NCBI GenBank assembly: GCA_016875665.1
Contig: VGPA01000005.1
Span: 1-18,428, forward strand
Direction of reading: 5' to 3'
DNA length: 18,428 bases
Source of the DNA: Chloroflexota bacterium
GTDB taxonomy: Bacteria > Chloroflexota > Limnocylindria > P2-11E
This document shows, in pieces, positions 14,125 through 18,428 of this stretch (position 1 is its first letter; the number at the start of each line of letters is the position of its first letter). The position numbers and the translations under genes are program-made. The notes under the pieces were generated by a model. The model saw only the letters and a list, made by a program, of their open reading frames with translations. It ran no database searches and had not been told where the DNA came from.

Positions 14125-15327
14125 GTGGCTGCCCGCGAGTCGCTGCTCGTCGTCGTCCAGCGGTACGGCGAGGAGATCGTGGGCGGCGCGGAGACGCTCG
14201 CCCGCGCCGTGACGGAGCGCCTCGCGGAGCGCATGGACGTCGAGGTCGCCACGACGACGGCGCTCGACTACTGGACCTGGGCCAACCACTATCCGCCCGG
14301 CGACGCACTCGTGCGCGGCGTGCCGGTGCACCGCTTCCCGACCGTGCGCGAGCGGTCGCGCGACTTCCAGGCGTTTTCGCGGCGCGTCCTGCTCGAATCC
14401 CACGCCCTCGCCGCAGAGCGGAAGTGGATCGGCGACCAGGGTCCGGACGCGCCCGGCCTGCACGAGTGGCTGCTCCGCGAGGGCACGCGCTTCGACGTCG
14501 CGCTGTTCTTCGGCTACCTCTACGCGCCCACCGCGCTCGGGCTGCCCCTCCTTCCGGACCGCGCGGTGCTCATGCCGGCCGCGCACGACGAGCCGGCGAT
14601 CCGCCTGGCCTCGTACCGCGCGCTGTTCCATCTCCCGCGCGCGTTCTCGTTCTCCACCGAGGAGGAGCGCGACTTGGTCCACCGCCTCTTCCCCCTGACG
14701 GCGCGCGTCCCCCACGACGTGATCGGCGTGGGGATCGACGGCCCGCCCGCGCCCACGGACCCCGCGCGCTTCCGGTCCCGCTTCGGCGCGAGCAAGCCGT
14801 TCGTCCTGTACTTCGGCCGCCTGTCGACCGCCAAGGGCACCGACGAGCTCGTCGCGCACTGGCAGTCGCTCAAAGCGCGCGGCGCCGTCGGCGACTGGGA
14901 GCTCGTGCTTGCCGGGAAGGCCGAGGTGGACATCCCGAAGGGCGCGGACATCCGCTACGTCGGCTACGTGGACGACCAGACGAAGTGGGACATGCTCGCC
15001 GCATGCGAGGCGCTGGTCATGCCCAGCCGGCTCGAGAGCCTCTCGATCGTCGTGCTCGAAGCGTGGCTCTGCGGCAAGCCCGTGATCGTCCACGCCGCGT
15101 GCGCGCCGGTGGTCGGCCAACTTCGCCGCGCGTCCGGGGGCCTCGCGTACGACGGCGAGGCAGAGCTCGGCGAGGCGCTCGCGATGCTCGCCGCGGATGC
15201 CGGTCTGCGCGAGCGGCTGGGCGCGAGCGGGAAGGGCTACGTCGAGTCGCGCTACCGCTGGCCGGTGATCGTCGACAAGTACCTCGACCTCTTCGCCGAG
15301 ATCCGCTTCGCGCGCGGCGGGCGATGA
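14125..15327 (+). CDS. GT4-family glycosyltransferase
   Basis: Protein of 400 aa with GT-B architecture. The N domain opens with LLVVVQRYGEEIVGGAETLA, the GGAE loop being typical of GT4 enzymes that act on lipid-linked acceptors; TTTALDYWTWANHYPPGD follows. The C domain carries FVLYFGRLSTAKGTDEL (with R and K of the donor-phosphate site), WELVLAGKAEVDIP, IRYVGYVDDQTKWDMLAACEALVMPS and E-x7-E in LESLSIVVLEAW (E304, E312). A cytoplasmic, membrane-associated role in chain assembly is expected. GTG 14125 is 3 nt after the stop of the double glycosyltransferase, so the two are cotranscribed. The stop overlaps the next small ORF in ATGA. Confidence 0.88.
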   Translation: MAARESLLVVVQRYGEEIVGGAETLARAVTERLAERMDVEVATTTALDYWTWANHYPPGDALVRGVPVHRFPTVRERSRDFQAFSRRVLLESHALAAERKWIGDQGPDAPGLHEWLLREGTRFDVALFFGYLYAPTALGLPLLPDRAVLMPAAHDEPAIRLASYRALFHLPRAFSFSTEEERDLVHRLFPLTARVPHDVIGVGIDGPPAPTDPARFRSRFGASKPFVLYFGRLSTAKGTDELVAHWQSLKARGAVGDWELVLAGKAEVDIPKGADIRYVGYVDDQTKWDMLAACEALVMPSRLESLSIVVLEAWLCGKPVIVHAACAPVVGQLRRASGGLAYDGEAELGEALAMLAADAGLRERLGASGKGYVESRYRWPVIVDKYLDLFAEIRFARGGR

Positions 15328-15428
15328 GCCTCACCGTCGACGCGCTCCTGCGGTTCCTCGCCGCGAACGGGCTCGACGGCACGCTGACGGTGAACGGCCG
15401 AGCGGTCCCGCTGGACGGCGCGGGGTGA
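15324..15428 (+). CDS. 34-aa mini-ORF with overlaps at both ends, unknown function
   Basis: Begins at ATG 15324 overlapping the glycosyltransferase stop (ATGA) and ends at TGA 15426-15428 overlapping the next GTG (GTGA). The peptide starts MSLTVDALLRFLAANGLDG and ends in NGRAVPLDGAG; the first half looks like an amphipathic helix, the second like a beta turn. No family is recognised. Being held on both sides by 4-nt coupling junctions identical to those of real genes in this window supports translation. It could be a small regulator, a leader that couples translation of the next gene, or the remnant of a larger gene. Confidence 0.45.
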   Translation: MSLTVDALLRFLAANGLDGTLTVNGRAVPLDGAG

Positions 15429-15943
15429 ATCCCGCGATGGTGGTCGAGTCGTTCGCGTTCGTGGTCACGGCGCCGGCCCGCCCCGCGCCTCCTGCGGAGG
15501 CGCTCGCGGACCTCGCCGCGCGCACCATGCCGCGCTTGGACGTGGTGTCGCGCGAGGACGTGATCCGGCAGCAGCGCTTCGCGAAAGCGCCGTCGGTGCT
15601 CGACTCGCCCGCCGCGGCGGAAAACGTGTGGAAGCCGCGGGCGCTCGCGAACCTGGCCAACGCGCTGGTGGTCGAGTTCTCCGGGCAGAACTACGACGGC
15701 CGGACGTGGTCCCGCGACGTCTCCTCGCGCTTCGCCGCCGTCGAGTGCGCGGGCTACGTGCGGCCGGCCGCGATGGCCGTGTCGGACGGCGGCATCGAGC
15801 CGCTGTCGCTCGACGCCGCGCCGCTCGATCACGCCGTGCCGTTCCTGCGCGAGATGCTGCGCGCGATCGTGCGCGAGGCGCGCGCCGGTGCGGGAGAGGG
15901 CGCCTCGGTGCGCGGCTTCCGCGCCGCGGTCACGCGGCTCTGA
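15425..15943 (+). CDS. Orphan 172-aa protein of unknown function
   Basis: Starts at GTG 15425 overlapping the mini-ORF stop. I recognise no domain. The sequence is mixed alpha/beta: VVESFAFVVTAPA at the N terminus, a Pro/Ala-rich stretch, TMPRLDVVSREDVIRQQRFAK, a helical ENVWKPRALANLANALVVEF, then GQNYDGRTWSRDVSSRF and a closing helix VPFLREMLRAIVREARA. There is no signal peptide, membrane segment or Cys cluster, so it is probably cytoplasmic. It stands between the glycosyltransferase genes and the FHA/PP2C/cyclase genes with 15 nt to the next start, so it may belong to the signalling module. Codon use looks like its neighbours. Confidence 0.6.
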   Translation: MNPAMVVESFAFVVTAPARPAPPAEALADLAARTMPRLDVVSREDVIRQQRFAKAPSVLDSPAAAENVWKPRALANLANALVVEFSGQNYDGRTWSRDVSSRFAAVECAGYVRPAAMAVSDGGIEPLSLDAAPLDHAVPFLREMLRAIVREARAGAGEGASVRGFRAAVTRL

Positions 15944-15958
15944 GGCGCCAACGAGCGC

Positions 15959-16288
15959 GTGCTCGCCACCGCGATGCGGATCATCGAAGACGCGGCGCGC
16001 GTGCGCGGCAGGCTCCTGGTCGAGCGCGGGCTGGCCGCCGGCCCCTTCGCGCTCGTCGAGCGCGAGTACGTGGTGGGACGAGACCGCGCGAGCGGCGTGC
16101 TGCTCGCGCATCCGACTGTCTCGCGGCGGCACGCGCGCCTCACGCCGCGGGAGGGCGGCTTCGTGGTGGCCGACGCCGGGAGCACGAGCGGCACGCTGGT
16201 CAACGGGGCGAAGATCGACCGCGAGACGGCGCTCCGGCCGGGGGACGCGATCGAGATCGGCGAGGTGCGGCTCCGCTTCGAGGCCTGA
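15959..16288 (+). CDS. Stand-alone FHA domain protein
   Basis: Protein of 109 aa, nearly all one forkhead-associated domain, which binds phosphothreonine peptides. Key features: YVVGRDRASGVLL with the conserved GR (R41), TVSRRHARL (S55 and H58), and VADAGSTSGTLVNG, where Ser (77) replaces the usual Asn of STNGT; the domain ends LRPGDAIEIGEVRLRFEA. The first 30 residues are a short helical lead. GTG 15959 is used; ATG 15974 is an in-frame alternative. It lies directly before the PP2C phosphatase gene (41-nt gap), a pairing that suggests phospho-Thr signalling, but no Ser/Thr kinase gene is in the window. Confidence 0.85.
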   Translation: MLATAMRIIEDAARVRGRLLVERGLAAGPFALVEREYVVGRDRASGVLLAHPTVSRRHARLTPREGGFVVADAGSTSGTLVNGAKIDRETALRPGDAIEIGEVRLRFEA

Positions 16289-16329
16289 CGCGTGGACGCG
16301 GCCCGCCGGGCGTGGAACGATACGCGCGG

Positions 16330-17038
16330 ATGGGGCTTCGCTGCGTGGTGCTCAGCGATCACGGCCGCGTGCGCGAGCGCAATGAGGACGCCGCTGCGGC
16401 CTTCCTCGCCGAGCCCGGCGCGGGCTGGGGCTTCGACGCCGCGCTCGTCGTGTGCGACGGCGTGGGCGGAGCGGCGAAGGGCGAGGTGGCGAGCGCCACG
16501 GCCGTGGCCGAGCTCGAGCGCGCGCTGCGCGCTCCGGCGGAGAAGCCCCTGGCCGAGCGGCTCGTCCGCGCGATCGCCGACGCCGACGCCGCCGTGCGCT
16601 CCTACGCCCAGCGCGAGCTCGGCGGTGCGCGGATGGGCACGACGCTCGTCGCGGGAATCGTCGCGGAGCGGTCGCTCACCGTCGCCCACGCCGGCGACTC
16701 CCGCGCGTACCTGCTGCGGCACGACGCGATGACGCCGATCACCCACGACCACTCGGTCGTCGCCGAGCAGGTCCGCGCGGGCCTGATCAGCGACGACGAC
16801 GCGCGCGTCCATCCGCTCCGCGGCAGAATCACGCGCGCGGTGGGGCTCGGCGGCGCGGAGGCGCAGCCCGAGGTGAGCGCGGTGGCGCTGGAGGCCGGCG
16901 ACGTGGTGCTGCTGTGCAGCGACGGGCTGCACGGGGCGGTCGAGGACGCGGAGATCCTCGCAATGGTGGGGGACGACCTCGACGCGAGCGCGCGGCGGCG
17001 TGGACAACGTGACCGTCGCGCTGTGCGGGATCGGATGA
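16330..17038 (+). CDS. PP2C-type Ser/Thr protein phosphatase, frameshifted near its C terminus
   Basis: From ATG 16330 (or GTG 16312) the frame encodes a PPM/PP2C phosphatase: SDHGRVRERNEDA (9-21), VVCDGVGGAAKGEVAS (40-55, metal-binding D43), RMGTTLVAGIV, VAHAGDSRAYLLR, ITHDHSVVAEQVRAGLIS, GRITRAVGL and LLCSDGLHGAVEDAEI (D198). After DDLDASA (about residue 221) the phosphatase signal stops in this frame. The expected final motif, ARGGVDNVTVALCGIG followed by TGA 17036-17038, is in another frame from about 16988, and roughly 9 residues of the linker helix seem missing. The motif's Asp is a metal ligand in this family. As it stands the frame runs on into the FHA-cyclase gene as one 512-codon ORF to 17868. 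This could be a disabling deletion, an assembly error, or a real fusion. Confidence 0.75.
16988..17038 (+). other. Out-of-frame remnant of the PP2C C-terminal motif
   Basis: Frame 2 reads ARGGVDNVTVALCGIG then TGA, the canonical ending of bacterial PP2C proteins, while the phosphatase body is in frame 1. The TGA overlaps the ATG of the FHA-cyclase as ATGA (17035-17038), the same junction type used elsewhere, showing the ancestral gene boundary. The switch point lies in the repetitive stretch GCGAGCGCGCGGCGGCG around 16984-17000. Confidence 0.7.
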
Positions 17039-17868
17039 GCGGAACCCTCGTGGAGACCTCGGGCGACCGCAGGGGAACTGCGCACGCCATCGAGAAGGAG
17101 CTCGTCATCGGCCGCGGGGCCGACGCGGACATCGTGGTGAAGGACGCACGCGCCTCGCGCAAGCACCTGCGCGTCTGGCCCGAGGAGGGCGCGTTCTTCG
17201 TCGAGGACCTGAACACGACGAACGGCTCCGTGCTGAACGGCGCGCCGCTCCAGGGGTCGCGCCGCCTCGCGAACGGGGACGAGCTGTTCGTGGCCGGCCT
17301 GACGCTCGTGTTCCGTGCCAGCGAGGAGACGATGGTGTTCAGCACTCGCTCCACCGCCGGCACGGGCACGCTCACGTTCCTGTTCTCCGACCTGCGCGGG
17401 TTCACCGCGCTCGTCGAGCGCGAGGGCGACGCCGCGGCCGCGCGCCATGTCGCCGAGTACGGCGCGCTCGTGCGCGAGGCGATCGCGCGGGCGCGCGGCG
17501 CGGAGATCGAGACCGAGGGCTACTCGTTCTTCGTGACGTTCCCCACGGCCGGTGAGGCGCTGCGCTGCGCCATCGCGGTGCAGCGCCGGGCGCGCCAGGC
17601 GACGACGGGGCATCCGGAACGGCCGATCGAGGTCGGCATCGGCCTGCACGCGGGCGAGCCCGAGACGGACGGCAAGCAGCTGATCGGCGCGTCGGTGAAC
17701 CTCGCGGCGCGCCTGTGCGCGCAGGCGGGCACCGGCGAGATCCTCGTGAGCGAGGTCGTGCGCGGCCTCGTGCGCACGTCGATGATCGCGCCGCTCCAGG
17801 AGCGGACCGGCTTGGTGCTGAAAGGCATCGACGACCCGCCGCGCGTCTACGCAGTCGACTGGTCATAG
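17035..17868 (+). CDS. FHA domain-class III adenylate/guanylate cyclase
   Basis: Protein of 277 aa when started at ATG 17035. FHA domain, about 20-95: LVIGRGADADIVV, ASRKHLRV, NTTNGSVLNG, NGDELFVAGLTLVF. Class III nucleotide cyclase catalytic domain, about 112-277: TFLFSDLRGFTAL (metal Asp D119), EIETEGYSFFVTFPTA, GIGLHAGEP, IGASVNLAARLCAQAGTGEILVS (transition-state N222 and R226) and LKGIDDPPRVYAV (K263). At the second metal position the usual GD(S/G)FF is GYSFF (Y163), so cyclase activity is doubtful. No membrane segment, so it is cytosolic. FHA fusion suggests recruitment to a phosphothreonine protein, with the adjacent phosphatase and FHA protein as natural partners. The upstream phosphatase frame runs into this gene without a stop. 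Confidence 0.83.
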   Translation: MSGTLVETSGDRRGTAHAIEKELVIGRGADADIVVKDARASRKHLRVWPEEGAFFVEDLNTTNGSVLNGAPLQGSRRLANGDELFVAGLTLVFRASEETMVFSTRSTAGTGTLTFLFSDLRGFTALVEREGDAAAARHVAEYGALVREAIARARGAEIETEGYSFFVTFPTAGEALRCAIAVQRRARQATTGHPERPIEVGIGLHAGEPETDGKQLIGASVNLAARLCAQAGTGEILVSEVVRGLVRTSMIAPLQERTGLVLKGIDDPPRVYAVDWS

Positions 17869-18428
17869 CCGTAGGCACTCGCATCACGCTCGCGCACGCG
17901 GCGGTCGCCGCGGCCCTCGCTCTCGCGCTGGTGCGCGGCCTCCACCAGCCGTGGGCGCCGTTCGCGCTCGTCGAGCCCGAGGTCCTGCTGGCGATGGTGG
18001 TCGTGCTGCCCATCGCGAGCGCCAGCGCGAGCCTGCTCGCGGTCTTCGCCGCGCTCCGCACCGGGCTCCACGCCCGCCTCGCGCTGGCCGACCTCGGCGG
18101 CGCCGCCGCGATGCTCGGGCTGCCCTTCCTCCTCACGATGGAGATGGGGCAGCAGGTGCGGCCGATGCTCGGAGTCGCGTTCGTCGTGCTGCTGGGGCTG
18201 CGCCTCGGCCCGACCGCGTGCCTCCTGATCGCGGGCCGCCTGCGCTCGCCGCTCTTCGCGTTCCTCATCGCGCTCGCGGCGTACGGGGCGCTCGTGGTGT
18301 GGACGGCGGCCTCCGCCGCGTTCCAGGGCGACCAGCCCCACTACCTGCTGGCCGCCGAGCGGCTCGCGCGGGGGAGCCTCGACCTCGGGCCCGCGTACGT
18401 GAGCGACGCGCTCTTCCGCCACCTCACC
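17859..18428 (+). CDS. Multi-spanning membrane protein, GT39-like glycosyltransferase N-terminal part (partial)
   Basis: An open frame runs to the right edge without a stop, about 190 codons. It holds several hydrophobic segments: LAHAAVAAALALAL, LLAMVVVLPIASASASLLAVF, AAMLGLPFLLTM, GVAFVVLLGLRLG and FLIALAAYGALVVW. After them comes FQGDQPHYLLAAERLARGSLDL, matching the GDEPHYL motif of bacterial dolichyl-phosphate-mannose-transferase-like (GT39/PMT-type) enzymes, where the acidic residue in the first external loop is catalytic. These use polyprenyl-phosphate sugars on the outer face of the membrane. The start is unclear: the first GTG in frame is 17931, but the hydrophobic stretch before it suggests an earlier start such as CTG 17859, which overlaps the cyclase stop. 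The remainder is outside the window. Confidence 0.68.
   Translation, partial: MVIAVGTRITLAHAAVAAALALALVRGLHQPWAPFALVEPEVLLAMVVVLPIASASASLLAVFAALRTGLHARLALADLGGAAAMLGLPFLLTMEMGQQVRPMLGVAFVVLLGLRLGPTACLLIAGRLRSPLFAFLIALAAYGALVVWTAASAAFQGDQPHYLLAAERLARGSLDLGPAYVSDALFRHLT

Noticed and set aside
13326..15428. A 700-codon + strand open frame ending with the mini-ORF
   Set aside because: Only the last 34 codons (from ATG 15324) make sense as a gene; the rest is an Arg/Ala/Pro-rich out-of-frame reading of two glycosyltransferases.
15628..16329. Upstream part of the 746-codon frame leading into the phosphatase
   Set aside because: It overlaps the orphan and FHA genes out of frame and contains no domain; the phosphatase begins at 16330 or 16312.
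15829..17649. A 606-codon minus-strand open frame opposite the FHA/PP2C/cyclase genes
   Set aside because: No recognisable motifs, and composition typical of an antisense shadow; strong domain motifs are on the + strand.
1..18428. tRNA, rRNA, CRISPR array, insertion sequence, phage or attachment site
   Set aside because: No cloverleaf-type sequence, regular spaced repeats, transposase or integrase motifs, or terminal inverted repeats were found on either strand.

Overview
This 18.4 kb window is very GC-rich and densely coded. Starts are often GTG, with TTG and probably CTG also used, most junctions overlap by 4 nt, and Shine-Dalgarno sites are scarce. Several transcription units instead carry a -10-like hexamer a few bases before the start codon, as in leaderless transcription. 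This suggests an actinobacterial or Chloroflexota-like lineage (inference only; no marker gene is present). I see no tRNA, rRNA, CRISPR array, insertion sequence or phage gene.

Left part (1-3460): the tail of a probable glycosyltransferase enters on the + strand and converges on a minus-strand unit made of a Wzx-like polysaccharide flippase, a SAM methyltransferase and an RmlB-like sugar-nucleotide 4,6-dehydratase. A short divergent region follows, then two + strand membrane-anchored proteins of unknown role: one with a C-terminal coiled coil, one with carboxypeptidase-regulatory-like beta repeats.

Central part (5165-15327): a surface-polysaccharide operon for the ABC-transporter route. It encodes permease (Wzm), methyltransferase, ATPase with carbohydrate-binding tail (Wzt), RmlC-like cupin, methyltransferase with an extra beta domain, WbdD-like methyltransferase with a coiled coil, and three glycosyltransferases, one a double-domain protein of 744 aa. 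By analogy with known ABC-dependent O-antigen systems, the glycosyltransferases would build a chain, a methyltransferase would cap it, the Wzt tail would recognise the cap and Wzm/Wzt would export it. Five junctions in this operon use NTGA stop/start overlaps and together cover all four N, which supports a CTG start for one glycosyltransferase.

Right part (15324-17868): a 34-codon mini-ORF, an orphan 172-aa protein, an FHA protein, a PP2C-type phosphatase and an FHA-class III cyclase follow almost without gaps, forming a signalling module attached to the polysaccharide operon. The phosphatase has lost its reading frame just before its last metal-binding motif and now reads straight into the cyclase. 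The cyclase has Tyr where the second metal-binding Asp is expected. The window ends inside a multi-spanning membrane protein resembling GT39-type glycosyltransferases.

Most worth checking: the phosphatase-cyclase frameshift, the CTG start, the REP-like hairpin repeat in two loci (one inside a coding region), the leaderless promoter series, and the 34-aa ORF.
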